DNA of 64,000 nucleotides. Source: Rhizobium sp. GTDB lineage: Bacteria; Pseudomonadota; Alphaproteobacteria; Rhizobiales; Rhizobiaceae. Made by a program: the position numbers and the translations under genes. Shown piece after piece: positions 1-8,032 of this stretch (the stretch's first letter is position 1; each line of letters begins with the position of its first letter). Location: assembly GCA_028290545.1 (NCBI GenBank), contig JAQGJP010000020.1, forward strand, positions 45,351 to 109,350, written 5' to 3'. Below the pieces are notes generated by a model, which was given only the letters and a program-made list of their open reading frames with translations, did not search any database and had not been told where the DNA came from.

Positions 1-352
1 CTGTCGCCTGATCCACGACCCCCACAACTTCTCCACCGGCGGATTTCTTATGCAGGGCGATCATGGCGCCCCGACTGGTTTGCAGCGATCGGAATGCTTC
101 GCGGGAGGATCTTGCAAGAATAAGCAACTTGCGATGGATATCGGCTTTGGACGCCCCGTCTTGCAGGTTCTCGGCTATGCTCTTGAGCAATTCGAGATCG
201 AATACCCGACCCGAAATCAGCCTGTCCAAATTGTTGACGACGACCGCCGTCTCAACGATGACACTGGCCTCACCGGATCCGGTCCTGCGAAAAATATCTT
301 CAGCCGCTGAAGGAAGATCGACTTGCCGGTGCCGCGCTGTGGACTTTGCCAT
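1..352 (-). CDS. Unrecognised protein, C-terminus cut by window edge
   Basis: This frame is open from an ATG at 352 to the left edge (117 codons), so the ORF track, which needs a stop, misses it. A ribosome binding site AAGGA lies 10 nt before the ATG. The visible protein starts MAKSTARHRQVDLPSAAEDIF and is hydrophilic and probably alpha-helical, with no signal peptide or membrane segment. I do not recognise a family. The plus-strand ORFs at 50-359 are shadows of it. The gene reads away from leuD, with 249 bp between the two starts. The open frame and good start make it likely real; its function is unknown. Confidence 0.6.
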   Translation of the reverse strand, partial: MAKSTARHRQVDLPSAAEDIFRRTGSGEASVIVETAVVVNNLDRLISGRVFDLELLKSIAENLQDGASKADIHRKLLILARSSREAFRSLQTSRGAMIALHKKSAGGEVVGVVDQAT

Positions 353-601
353 ACAGTGAAATTCCTTTATCCGGATGGCTTACCGCCAACTGCCTGAATC
401 CGCAGGCACTCCAGTCTGTAAAGAATAGCGTGCAGGCTTTAATATTACCTGAATCTTATTAACCCAGAGCAGATAGACCTCACCGCTTGCCCGGATATTC
501 CCAGCCAACTCAATCAGCGGGAAAGAATCCTCTTCAAATTTCGGCCGATATGGGATAGAGCCCGTGCCCGGAAGTGAAAGTCCATCCGAAAGGTATGATC
601 C
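353..601. other. Intergenic region with a coding-like minus-strand stretch
   Basis: This gap separates the divergent starts of the left-edge gene and leuD, so it must hold both promoters. On the minus strand, about 380-595 is open and reads like protein (for example FEEDSFPLIELAGNIRASG) up to a stop at 380. It has no convincing start codon because the frame continues into the leuD antisense. It could be the tail of a decayed gene or chance. Confidence 0.3.
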
Positions 602-1207
602 ATGGATAAGTTCAATACGCTGACCGGCATAGCCGCACCGTACCCCGTCATCAATATCGACACGGATATGATCATTCCGAAGGATTACCTGAAGACAATC
701 AAGCGCACCGGTCTCGGTTCCGGTCTGTTCGCCGAGGCCCGTTATCTGGACGACGGTTCGGAAAATCCCGATTTCATGCTCAACAAGCCGGCCTACCGCC
801 ATTCGCAGATCCTGGTTGCGGGCGACAATTTCGGCTGCGGCTCGTCGCGCGAGCACGCGCCCTGGGCACTTCTCGACTTCGGCATCCGTTGCGTCATTTC
901 CACCAGCTTCGCCGATATTTTCTACAACAACTGTTTCAAGAACGGCATCCTGCCGATCGTCGTCAAGCCGGACGAACTCGAAAAACTGCTCGACGACGCC
1001 AGCCGCGGGTCGAACGCCACGCTGACCGTCGATCTCGAAACGCAGGAAATCAAGGGTCCCGACGGCGGCACAATCAAGTTCGAAATCGACGCGTTCAAGA
1101 AGCATTGCCTGCTGAACGGCCTCGACGACATCGGCCTGACGCTGGAAAAGGCATCGGCAATCGACGCCTTCGAGAAGAAGAACGCCACGACCCATCCCTG
1201 GGCTTGA
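602..1207 (+). CDS. leuD: 3-isopropylmalate dehydratase small subunit
   Basis: LeuD pairs with LeuC, which is not in this window, to isomerise 2-isopropylmalate to 3-isopropylmalate in leucine biosynthesis. The 201-residue length is normal for the family. The swivel-domain signature [17 protein letters not shown] is at about residues 74-90 and NIDTDMIIP is near residue 18; both are hallmarks of LeuD. The ATG at 602 is preceded by AAAGG at a spacing of 8. The long minus-strand ORF 380-1195 is its antisense shadow. A hairpin terminator follows at 1234-1252, so it appears to be transcribed alone or as the last gene. The assignment is secure. Confidence 0.96.
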   Translation: MDKFNTLTGIAAPYPVINIDTDMIIPKDYLKTIKRTGLGSGLFAEARYLDDGSENPDFMLNKPAYRHSQILVAGDNFGCGSSREHAPWALLDFGIRCVISTSFADIFYNNCFKNGILPIVVKPDELEKLLDDASRGSNATLTVDLETQEIKGPDGGTIKFEIDAFKKHCLLNGLDDIGLTLEKASAIDAFEKKNATTHPWA

Positions 1208-1233
1208 TCACGTTTCCTCAATTGCAAAAGCAG

Positions 1234-1256
1234 CGGCCCGGACTCCGGGCCGTTTG
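1234..1256 (+). terminator. Terminator after leuD
   Basis: CGGCCCGG and CCGGGCCG form an 8-bp GC stem with a 3-nt loop, followed by TTTGTTGG. It lies between the convergent leuD and metallopeptidase genes and fits a rho-independent terminator with a short T tract. Confidence 0.75.
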
Positions 1257-1265
1257 TTGGTGAAA

Positions 1266-1691
1266 TCAGGCCGTCGCCGTCGCTTCGATCGCCTCGATAT
1301 CGTCATCCGAGAGGCCGAAATGATGGCCGATCTCGTGAATCAGCACGTGGCTGATGATGTCGCCGAGCGTCTCTTCATTCTCCGACCAGTAGTCGAGAAT
1401 GGGCCGCCGGAAGAGCGAGATCCTGTTGGGGAATTCACCGGTTTCGACCGAAAACCGTTCGGTAACGCCGCGGCCTTCGAACAATCCAAGCAGATCAAAC
1501 GGGGTCTCCAGCGCCATGTCTTCGAAGACGTCATCGTCGGGGAAATCGGAAATCTCGATGATCAGGTCCTGGCAGAGCGCGCGAAAATCCTCCGGCAACT
1601 GGCCATAGGCCTCCCGTGCCAGTTGCTCTATTGCTTCCAGCGACGGGGAATAACTGTCGCGCCACTCATCTGTCCGGTCAATACTCGCCAT
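1266..1691 (-). CDS. Minimal zincin-type metallopeptidase family protein
   Basis: This 141-residue protein belongs to the small 'metallopeptidase family protein' group (DUF1025-like, minimal zincin). The zinc motif HEIGHHFG, an HExxH with a third acidic ligand region SDDDIEAIE, lies close to the C-terminus at about residue 119. There is no signal peptide, so it is probably cytosolic. The track ORF begins 20 codons earlier, but the internal ATG at 1691 has AGGAGA 4-6 nt upstream and gives the family's normal start MASIDRTDEW. Its substrate is not known. It is convergent with leuD and lies downstream of a decayed dipeptidase gene. Confidence 0.85.
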   Translation of the reverse strand: MASIDRTDEWRDSYSPSLEAIEQLAREAYGQLPEDFRALCQDLIIEISDFPDDDVFEDMALETPFDLLGLFEGRGVTERFSVETGEFPNRISLFRRPILDYWSENEETLGDIISHVLIHEIGHHFGLSDDDIEAIEATATA

Positions 1692-1756
1692 GATCTCTCC
1701 TGTCGGCCCTATATAGAGTCTCCGTTGATCTTTTGCGAGCGAGAAAAACACTGGTG

Positions 1757-2200
1757 TCAGCGCGTGTTTGAAACGATGTCGAAATCGAAGAGCTTACCGG
1801 CAACTGGTTCCCGCCACGCGCTGAAATGCCACCATTCGCGATGGTAATTGCGAAAGCCGCGACCATGCTGTCGACCAGCAGGATGCGGTTGGCTTTGGCG
1901 GGGGCGGAGACGTGGCGAGTGGCGAGTGGCGAGTGGCGAGTGGCGGCATGTGCGAGTGGATCGAAGAAATCAAACCCGATTCCCATCTGCACGGGTTGCT
2001 TCTCGCCGTGCCTGACGACAGTCAGGTCGATCGTGCCGCCCGCCTGGAAATCGGCCTGCACAAGGGCCAACGCCTTGGCGGCCTTACCGACGCATCTGCG
2101 GCGCGAAGCGCGGAATCGGCACATGGGAAAAATTGTCGGATCCCGCATAGCGCATCTCCCGCGCGATCGAAGATCCGAGGCCGATGCAAGCGAGTAAAAT
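1757..2200 (-). pseudogene. Decayed D-alanyl-D-alanine dipeptidase (peptidase M15D, VanX/DdpX-like)
   Basis: Three minus-strand pieces in different frames match successive parts of a VanX-type dipeptidase. The first reads EMRYAGSDNFSHVPIPRF and ends at a TAA near 2083. The second reads KAAKALALVQADFQA and joins directly to GGTIDLTVV and GFDFFDPLAH. The third reads GFRNYHREWWHFSAW and ends with TGA at 1757. The order and motifs (FFDPL, EWWHF) are those of family M15D. About 60 residues that normally carry the first zinc histidine (SGHSRG) are missing between ADFQA and GGTIDL. At least two frameshifts break the frame, one fixable by a single G in GCGGCTTTC. A 7-bp tandem repeat sits inside. The gene cannot make a working enzyme. 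Confidence 0.8.
1912..1946. repeat. Heptanucleotide tandem repeat (GTGGCGA)x5
   Basis: Four exact copies of GTGGCGA are followed by GTGGCGG. The array lies inside the dipeptidase pseudogene, between the pieces encoding FFDPLAH and ANRILL. Since 7 is not a multiple of 3, each gain or loss of one unit would shift the frame. Confidence 0.95.
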
Positions 2201-2216
2201 GTCAAACGAGTATACC

Positions 2217-2235
2217 GGCCACCAGAGCGGTGGCC
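2217..2235 (-). terminator. Hairpin after the GlsB-like gene
   Basis: GGCCACC and GGTGGCC form a 7-bp stem around a 5-nt loop, about 20 nt past the stop of the minus-strand gene. No T tract follows, so this is only a possible terminator or mRNA stabiliser. Confidence 0.4.
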
Positions 2236-2254
2236 GATCGCAGAATTACCGGCA

Positions 2255-2512
2255 TCAGACGCGGCGGACCAGCCTGACCAGGAGCAGCAGGATGACGGCG
2301 CCGATCGTCGCGGAAATGATCGGTCCGACCCATGCGCCGCCGCCGACGTTAAATCCGAGGCGCGGAAACAGGAAACCGGCAATGAATGCCCCGACGATGC
2401 CGACGACTATATTGCCGAGCAGGCCAAAACCATAGCCCTTGACAATCAGGCCCGCGAGCCAGCCGGCGATGGCGCCAATAACCAGGAAAATAAGAAGACT
2501 TTCGATGCCCAT
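2255..2512 (-). CDS. GlsB/YeaQ/YmgE family stress-response membrane protein
   Basis: An 85-residue, very hydrophobic protein with three predicted membrane segments separated by short glycine-rich turns (AIAGWLAG, GNIVVGIVGAFIAGF, ISATIGAVILLLLV). This is the usual layout of the transglycosylase-associated / YeaQ family, known as small inner-membrane proteins linked to general stress. The track start adds 14 residues; the ATG at 2512 has AAGGGG upstream and gives the family's usual MGIESLL start. It is a single gene with its own promoter region, divergent from the alpha/beta hydrolase. The molecular function of the family is not established. Confidence 0.88.
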   Translation of the reverse strand: MGIESLLIFLVIGAIAGWLAGLIVKGYGFGLLGNIVVGIVGAFIAGFLFPRLGFNVGGGAWVGPIISATIGAVILLLLVRLVRRV

Positions 2513-2716
2513 ACTAGACCCCTTTAATGTCGCCGTCCGATGCAGACAACGCATGCATCAACGCCGCCGAAGGCTTGTTGTTCCCTCAGCGGCATCACAC
2601 CCTCCTTCCGGAGGCCTGTCAAACCGAATTCACCGAGAAATCGATGCAAATCCGGCAGATGATTGTAAGGCAGCGCATTCGCAGGCTATAAGCGATACAT
2701 CGATCGTGAGGTTTTT

Positions 2717-3556
2717 ATGAATACCATTCCGTCTGATGTGAAAACACTTTCCGTGAAGGGCCAGGATTTCGACTATCTGGATCTTGGCTCCGGCCGGCCG
2801 GTGATTTTCATGCACGGCGTGCTCGGCGATCTCAGGACCTTTACCCCACATGCCGAAATGCTGTCCGATCGCTACCGCACCATCACCTACACGCAGCGGT
2901 ATTTCGGAAATCGTGCCTGGCCCGAAGGCGGCCCGCCCTTCGGTATCGAAACCCATGCCGAGGATCTCGTCGGCTTCGTGGAGGCTCTGGGCATCGGTCC
3001 CGTGTTTCTCGTCGCCTGGTCCTATGCCGGACATGCGGGGTTGCGGGCCGCGCAGATCAGGCCGGATCTTTTCCGGGCGATGTTCGTCTATGAAACCGGC
3101 TTTCAGACTTTCCTGACGGACCCGGCCGAGATCGCCGCCTTCAAGGCCGATCTCGAATTGATGTTCGGCCCGGTATTTGCCGCCGTCAACGCAGGCGACA
3201 ATGAAAAGGCGGCGCGATTGCTCGTCAATGCATCGGCGCAGGATGAATATTATTTTGAAAGCCGAACCGAATTGCAGATGCAGGTCGAACTCGAAAACGC
3301 TGCCATGATGCCGAAATTGCTTGCGCAAACCCCGCCCCCGCGCATCACGACGGATGATCTGACGGCGCTCCAGGTGCCGATCAGCATTGCCTGCGGGGCA
3401 AAGTCACGCCCCTCCTACAAGCTCGTTTCGGAAGCCGCGATGCGGATCCTGCCCGGCCCGCACTATATGATCCCCGGAGTCAACCACTTCTGGCCGGACG
3501 CCGAGCCCAACGCATTCAGCGGTTTCGTCGGCGAATGGCTGGACGCACAGGCCTGA
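2717..3556 (+). CDS. Alpha/beta hydrolase
   Basis: A 279-residue cytosolic alpha/beta-hydrolase-fold enzyme. The oxyanion region is FMHGVLGD at about 31-38, the nucleophile elbow is AWSYAG with Ser102, and the likely catalytic histidine is His257 in VNHFWP. Length and spacing match small esterase, haloalkane dehalogenase or epoxide hydrolase relatives, but sequence alone does not fix the substrate. There is no signal peptide. The upstream 200 bp shared with the GlsB-like gene is the only promoter space. It converges on rhaI with a 15-bp gap between stops and is probably not part of rhamnose metabolism. Confidence 0.85.
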   Translation: MNTIPSDVKTLSVKGQDFDYLDLGSGRPVIFMHGVLGDLRTFTPHAEMLSDRYRTITYTQRYFGNRAWPEGGPPFGIETHAEDLVGFVEALGIGPVFLVAWSYAGHAGLRAAQIRPDLFRAMFVYETGFQTFLTDPAEIAAFKADLELMFGPVFAAVNAGDNEKAARLLVNASAQDEYYFESRTELQMQVELENAAMMPKLLAQTPPPRITTDDLTALQVPISIACGAKSRPSYKLVSEAAMRILPGPHYMIPGVNHFWPDAEPNAFSGFVGEWLDAQA

Positions 3557-3571
3557 TTCCAAGCACCACTA

Positions 3572-4861
3572 TCAAACGATGCCGCCGCCGAGACTGGTGA
3601 CTGCCGGCCGCTCGGCGGCAACCTTGGCGCGATAGCCGGCGGCGCGGTATGCGCCGAGCGGATTGATCGCACCGCCCGCCTCCAGCCGCGCCATGGCGAG
3701 GATCGGCTCGACATCGGTCCGGAAGGCGGTTTTCAGCGTTTCGGATGCCATCAGCGCATCGTTGCCCTCCTGATAGCCGGACAGTGCATCGCGATCGACG
3801 ATCAGCGCCGACGCATAGGCGCGGCAGACTTCCATCGCCGAATTCATCAGGCTTTCGATCGGATCGGTGACATTGTGGCTCTGGTCGAGCATGTGGGCGG
3901 GATCGAAGCCATCGGCCTCCGAAAGTTCGGCATCGGCGAGTTCGTTGAACACCAGGAACAGGCGATAGGGATCAATGGCGCCGGTATCGAGATCGTCGTC
4001 ACCATATTTCGAATCGTTAAAATGGAAGCCGCCGAGCTTCCTGAACTGGATGAGCCGAGCGACGATCATTTCAATATTGACGTTCGCCGCGTGATGTCCG
4101 AGATCGACGAGGCAATGGGCTTTCGGCCCGAGCTCCTGCGCGATCAGATAGTTCGTGCCCCAATCCTGCACCACCGTCGAATAGAAGGCCGGCTCGAACA
4201 TCTTGTGCTCGGAAAAGATCCGCCAGTCGTCCGGCAGCGATTTGTAGATCGTCTTCATCGCCTCGAGATAGCGCTCGAAACTGCGGGTGAAATGGCTCTG
4301 GCCGGGGAAATTCGAACCGTCGCCGATCCACACCGTCAGCGCTTTCGAGCCCAGCGCCTTGCCGATCTGGATACATTCGATGTTGTGTTCGATCGCCTGT
4401 TGCCGCGTCGCGGCATCGGCATGCGAAAGCGAGCCGAACTTGTAGGAAAGCTCCTGGCCGGCCTGGTCCTGGAAAGTGTTGGAATTCATCGCATCGAAGC
4501 CGAGGCCGAGCGCGTCGCCCTTCTGCTTCAGCTCCTTCAGATCCACAACCTTGTCCCAAGGGATATGCAGCGAGACGGTCGGCGTTGCCCGCGTCAATTG
4601 CTGGATGACGGCACAATCTTCGAGCTTGTCGAAGATGTTGCGCGGCTCGCCCTTGCCGGGAAAGCGAGCAAAACGCGTGCCGCCTGTGCCGACGCCCCAG
4701 GAGGGAACGGCGACCCCATAGGCGGAAACCTTGTCCTTGACCCAGCCGATGTCGATGCCCCGGCGTGAAAGCTGCTCGCCAAGATGATCGTAATCGGCTT
4801 CTAGCGCTGCATGGGCTTTTTCGTTCCCGGCATCGATCACGTCAGTGGAAATCATCGTCAT
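3572..4861 (-). CDS. rhaI: L-rhamnose isomerase, rhizobial type
   Basis: RhaI converts L-rhamnose to L-rhamnulose in the cytoplasm. At 429 residues it matches the rhizobial 'L-rhamnose catabolism isomerase' family with a xylose-isomerase-like TIM barrel. Visible barrel motifs include FSEHKMFEPAFY (metal-ligand glutamate region) and HCLVDLGHH. The start ATGACGATG at 4861 has GGGAGA 7 nt upstream, favouring the first ATG. It lies 20 bp downstream of rhaD and is transcribed with it, away from the rhaR-S-T-P-Q-K unit. Its neighbours, rhamnulokinase and rhamnulose-1-phosphate aldolase, complete the pathway, so the call is secure. Confidence 0.95.
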   Translation of the reverse strand: MTMISTDVIDAGNEKAHAALEADYDHLGEQLSRRGIDIGWVKDKVSAYGVAVPSWGVGTGGTRFARFPGKGEPRNIFDKLEDCAVIQQLTRATPTVSLHIPWDKVVDLKELKQKGDALGLGFDAMNSNTFQDQAGQELSYKFGSLSHADAATRQQAIEHNIECIQIGKALGSKALTVWIGDGSNFPGQSHFTRSFERYLEAMKTIYKSLPDDWRIFSEHKMFEPAFYSTVVQDWGTNYLIAQELGPKAHCLVDLGHHAANVNIEMIVARLIQFRKLGGFHFNDSKYGDDDLDTGAIDPYRLFLVFNELADAELSEADGFDPAHMLDQSHNVTDPIESLMNSAMEVCRAYASALIVDRDALSGYQEGNDALMASETLKTAFRTDVEPILAMARLEAGGAINPLGAYRAAGYRAKVAAERPAVTSLGGGIV

Positions 4862-4881
4862 TTCGTCTCTCCCACAAAAGA

Positions 4882-6981
4882 TCAGCGCGTGAATGCCTGG
4901 GCATTGCCGGCATCGACATTCAGAATATTGCCGGTGGATTTGGCCGAAGCCGGCGAGGCGAAGAAGTAGATGCCTTCGGCGATATCCTCGGGAAAGACCG
5001 AAAGCTTCAGCATCGAGCGGGCGCGATAATGCGCTTCGAGATCATCTGTCGACATATTGTAGGCCGCCGCGCGCTGTTCCTTCCACTCACCGCTCCAGAT
5101 CTTCGATCCGCGCAGCACGGCGTCCGGATTGACGGTATTGACGCGGATGCCTTTTTCCGCGCCTTCCAGCGCCAGGCAGCGGGCAAGATGGATCTCGGCG
5201 GCCTTTGCCGTGCAATAGGCAGAGGCATTGACCGAAGCGGCGAGACCGTTCTTGGAGGCGACGAAGACGATGTTGCCGCCGATCTTCTGGGTTTCGAACA
5301 ACCGGAATGCTTCGCGCGATACCAGGAAATAGCCCTTGGCAAGGATGTCCATGTTCTTGTCCCAGAGCGCCAGCGTCGTCTCGCTGATGGGAGCGGCGGA
5401 AGCAAGCCCGGCATTCGACACCAGGATATCGAGGCCGCCGAATTCCGCCACCGCATCGGCAAATCCCATGATGACCGCGTCTTCGCTGGTGACATTGATC
5501 AGTGCCGAGCGGACCTGATCGGCGCCGAAGCGCTTGGAGAAATCCTCGCTGGCTGCTTCCAGTGCGCCAGCATCGATATCGGCGAGCACCACGCAGGCGC
5601 CCTCTTTCAGGAAGCGTTCAGCCGTCGCCCGGCCGATGCCGCCGGCGCCACCGGTGATCAAGGCGACCTTGCCGGCCAGCGACTTGGGCTTCGGCATGCG
5701 TTGCAGCTTGGCTTCCTCCAACAACCAGTATTCGATGTCGAAGGCTTCCTGTTCGGGCAGGCCCATATAGGTGGAGACCGAGGACGAGCCACGCATGACG
5801 TTGATGGCGTTGACGTAGAACTCACCAGAAATCCGCGCCGTCGCCTTGTCCTTGGCGAATGTGATCATGCCGACGCCGGGTATCAGATAGACGACCGCGT
5901 TGGGATCGCGGATGCCGGGCGAATTGTCATGCCTGCAGCGCTGATAATAGGCCTTGTAATCGTCGCGATAGACGGAAATTGCAGCGTCGAGACCGGCCAG
6001 CGTGCCGTCGATATCCGGGTTCGATGGATCGAAATCGACCACCAGCGGCCGGATCTTGGTGCGCAGGAAATGGTCCGGGCAGGATGTGCCGAGGGCGGCC
6101 AGCGGCGCCAGATTGTTGGACGAAACGAATTCCAGCACCGCCTTGCTGTCATCGAAATGGCCGATCTTCGGCTCAGACGCCGAGATCTTGCCGCGAATGA
6201 CCGGCATCAAGGCACCCGCGATCCTGCGGCGCTCTTCGGCATCGAGCGGACGGTATCTGTCGCCGCCGAACACCCGGCCCGAAATACTTTTCTCGAACCA
6301 GGCAATGGCGGTGTTGATGATCTCGATCGTGGTCAGATAGCTCTCTTCGGCCGTCTCGCCCCAGGTGAAAAGCCCATGGCTTTCGAGCACGACGCCGCGT
6401 GCCGTCGGGTTTTCCACGCAGAACTTTCCAAGCCAGAGGCCCAACTCGAACCCCGGCCGCTTCCATGACAGCCAGCCGATCTCTCCGCCGAATATCTGTT
6501 GCGTCAATTCCTTCGAATTCTTCGACGCGGCAATGGCGATGATCGCATCCGGATGCATGTGATCGACATGCGGCTTTGGAACATAGGCATGCAGCGGCGT
6601 GTCGATCGAGGCGGCGCGCGGGTTGAGGTTGAAGGTGCAATGCGTGAGGTAATCCACCATTTCGTCTTCATAGGCAACGCCGCGATAGATGCCCTTGAGC
6701 GCCCTGAGCTTGCCCATGTAGAGCGTCGCGAAACCATCGCGGTTCATCGAGCCGAGGTCACCGCCCGAACCCTTGACCCAGAGCACCTCCACCATCTGCC
6801 CCGTCAGCGGATCCTTTTCCATCACCTTGGCCGATGTATTGCCGCCGCCGTAATTGGTGATCCGCTTGTCGGACCCGAGAAGATTGGAACGATAGATCAG
6901 ACGCTCGGATTCGCTCATGCCATCGGCACGGGCTTTATCCCACAGGTTTGCAAGGCGTGCGCCCTTTTGCTCGTCAGCCAT
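4882..6981 (-). CDS. rhaD: Bifunctional rhamnulose-1-phosphate aldolase / short-chain (lactaldehyde) dehydrogenase
   Basis: A 699-residue fusion typical of rhizobial RhaD. The N-terminal ~420 residues are a class II aldolase/adducin domain with HAYVPKPHVDHMHPD and SHGLFTWGET, which supply zinc-ligand histidines. The C-terminal part is a short-chain dehydrogenase with GGAGGIGRATAERF and the YCTAKAA catalytic Tyr/Lys. The aldolase yields dihydroxyacetone phosphate and L-lactaldehyde; by family knowledge the SDR part handles the lactaldehyde. The track start at 7044 is not supported; the ATG at 6981 has GGGAGGA upstream and gives MADEQKGARL. It is the first gene of the minus-strand rhaDI operon, facing rhaR across the operator region. 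Confidence 0.95.
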   Translation of the reverse strand: MADEQKGARLANLWDKARADGMSESERLIYRSNLLGSDKRITNYGGGNTSAKVMEKDPLTGQMVEVLWVKGSGGDLGSMNRDGFATLYMGKLRALKGIYRGVAYEDEMVDYLTHCTFNLNPRAASIDTPLHAYVPKPHVDHMHPDAIIAIAASKNSKELTQQIFGGEIGWLSWKRPGFELGLWLGKFCVENPTARGVVLESHGLFTWGETAEESYLTTIEIINTAIAWFEKSISGRVFGGDRYRPLDAEERRRIAGALMPVIRGKISASEPKIGHFDDSKAVLEFVSSNNLAPLAALGTSCPDHFLRTKIRPLVVDFDPSNPDIDGTLAGLDAAISVYRDDYKAYYQRCRHDNSPGIRDPNAVVYLIPGVGMITFAKDKATARISGEFYVNAINVMRGSSSVSTYMGLPEQEAFDIEYWLLEEAKLQRMPKPKSLAGKVALITGGAGGIGRATAERFLKEGACVVLADIDAGALEAASEDFSKRFGADQVRSALINVTSEDAVIMGFADAVAEFGGLDILVSNAGLASAAPISETTLALWDKNMDILAKGYFLVSREAFRLFETQKIGGNIVFVASKNGLAASVNASAYCTAKAAEIHLARCLALEGAEKGIRVNTVNPDAVLRGSKIWSGEWKEQRAAAYNMSTDDLEAHYRARSMLKLSVFPEDIAEGIYFFASPASAKSTGNILNVDAGNAQAFTR

Positions 6982-7061
6982 GATGTCCTCCCGGCATTTC
7001 GTCCGCAGCGTGAGCGCGGTTAACTTGTTGGGTCGACAAATCACACGGATATACCGGCATT

Positions 7062-7132
7062 GTCAATCACAAATGATCATTTTCAATCATATTGCGCTGC
7101 ACAATGAAATATTATGATCAGATGTGATTGAC
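7062..7132. promoter_or_regulatory. Divergent rha promoter/operator with long inverted repeat
   Basis: GTCAATCACA at 7062-7071 is repeated exactly and inverted as TGTGATTGAC at 7123-7132. The match continues inward: both arms also carry TGATCAT in the same place, so about 17 of 19 bp per arm are symmetric, with centres 52 bp apart. It sits in the 194-bp gap between the divergent starts of rhaD and rhaR. Its position and symmetry suggest the binding sites of the DeoR-type regulator RhaR. That link is inference. Confidence 0.7.
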
Positions 7133-7175
7133 ACTGCGTGAAATTGATGGAACGATTAAGACAACGGGAGAGACA

Positions 7176-7985
7176 ATGCACGAGAAAGAACGCCATAGGA
7201 TCATTGTATCCGCGATTCAGGAAAAGCCGGTGGTGACCGTTCCCGAACTCGTGGAATTGACCGGCAGTTCGGAAGCGACGATCCGGCGCGATATCGCCGC
7301 CCTGCATGTCCAGAAGAAATTACGCCGGGTGCGCGGCGGCGCCGAAGCGCTGCATCCGCCGCAGTTCGTCGGCCTTGCCGGCCGTCCGTTTTCCGTCAAT
7401 GAAACGATCAACAGCCGCCAGAAGCAATCAATTGCCCGCGAAGCCGTGGCGCTTTGCGAGGATGGCGACGCGATCATCGTCAATGGCGGCACGACGACGT
7501 TCCAGATGGTGCATTTCCTGACCAATCGCCGCCTGCAGGTATTCACCAATTCGTTTCCGATCGCCGAGCACCTGCTCAAGCATTCCAAGAACACGGTGAT
7601 GCTGTCGGGCGGCGTGATCTATCGCGAGCAGAACATCATTCTCTCGCCATTCGAGAACGACGTGACGCGCAATTTCTTTGCGCAACGGATGTTCATGGGT
7701 GCGCAGGGGCTCGGTCCGCTCGGGCTGATGGAGGCCGATCCGCTGCTGATCCAGGCCGAACAAAAGCTCATCGACCAGGCCGACGACCTGATCGTGCTGG
7801 TCGATTCTTCGAAATTCAGCAAGCGCTCCAGCCTCATTCTCTGCGGGCTGAAGCGCATCGCCACCGTGATTACCGATTCCGGCATCGAGGACAGACACGC
7901 CGCGATGCTTGAAAATGCCGGGGTCAGGCTCATCGTTGCCGGACCACAGGACATGAAGACCGAGAAAATATCCGCATCATCCTAA
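7176..7985 (+). CDS. rhaR: DeoR-family transcriptional regulator of rhamnose genes
   Basis: A 269-residue DeoR-type repressor. The N-terminal winged helix (about 5-60) includes the recognition helix SEATIRRDIAAL. The C-terminal sugar-phosphate sensor domain has NGGTTTFQM and VDSSKFSKRS, typical DeoR effector-site motifs. The track start at 7128 overlaps the putative operator; the ATG at 7176 has GGGAGAG upstream and gives MHEKERHR. It heads the rhaR-S-T-P-Q-K unit, with rhaS 47 bp downstream. By family knowledge it probably represses both arms and responds to a rhamnose-derived metabolite. Unlike enteric RhaR it is not an AraC-type activator. Confidence 0.93.
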   Translation: MHEKERHRIIVSAIQEKPVVTVPELVELTGSSEATIRRDIAALHVQKKLRRVRGGAEALHPPQFVGLAGRPFSVNETINSRQKQSIAREAVALCEDGDAIIVNGGTTTFQMVHFLTNRRLQVFTNSFPIAEHLLKHSKNTVMLSGGVIYREQNIILSPFENDVTRNFFAQRMFMGAQGLGPLGLMEADPLLIQAEQKLIDQADDLIVLVDSSKFSKRSSLILCGLKRIATVITDSGIEDRHAAMLENAGVRLIVAGPQDMKTEKISASS

Positions 7986-8032
7986 GGAGGGGATGCTGCG
8001 GATCAGGATTCTGACACCCAAGGGAGGAACAC

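Noticed and set aside
380-1195. 271-aa minus-strand ORF
   Set aside because: Antisense of leuD; only the last ~215 bp lie outside leuD and have no start codon.
1678-2382. 234-aa minus-strand ORF as an intact gene
   Set aside because: It runs through parts of a dipeptidase remnant in mixed frames, across the GlsB hairpin and into the metallopeptidase promoter. Only its middle part is homologous to anything recognisable.
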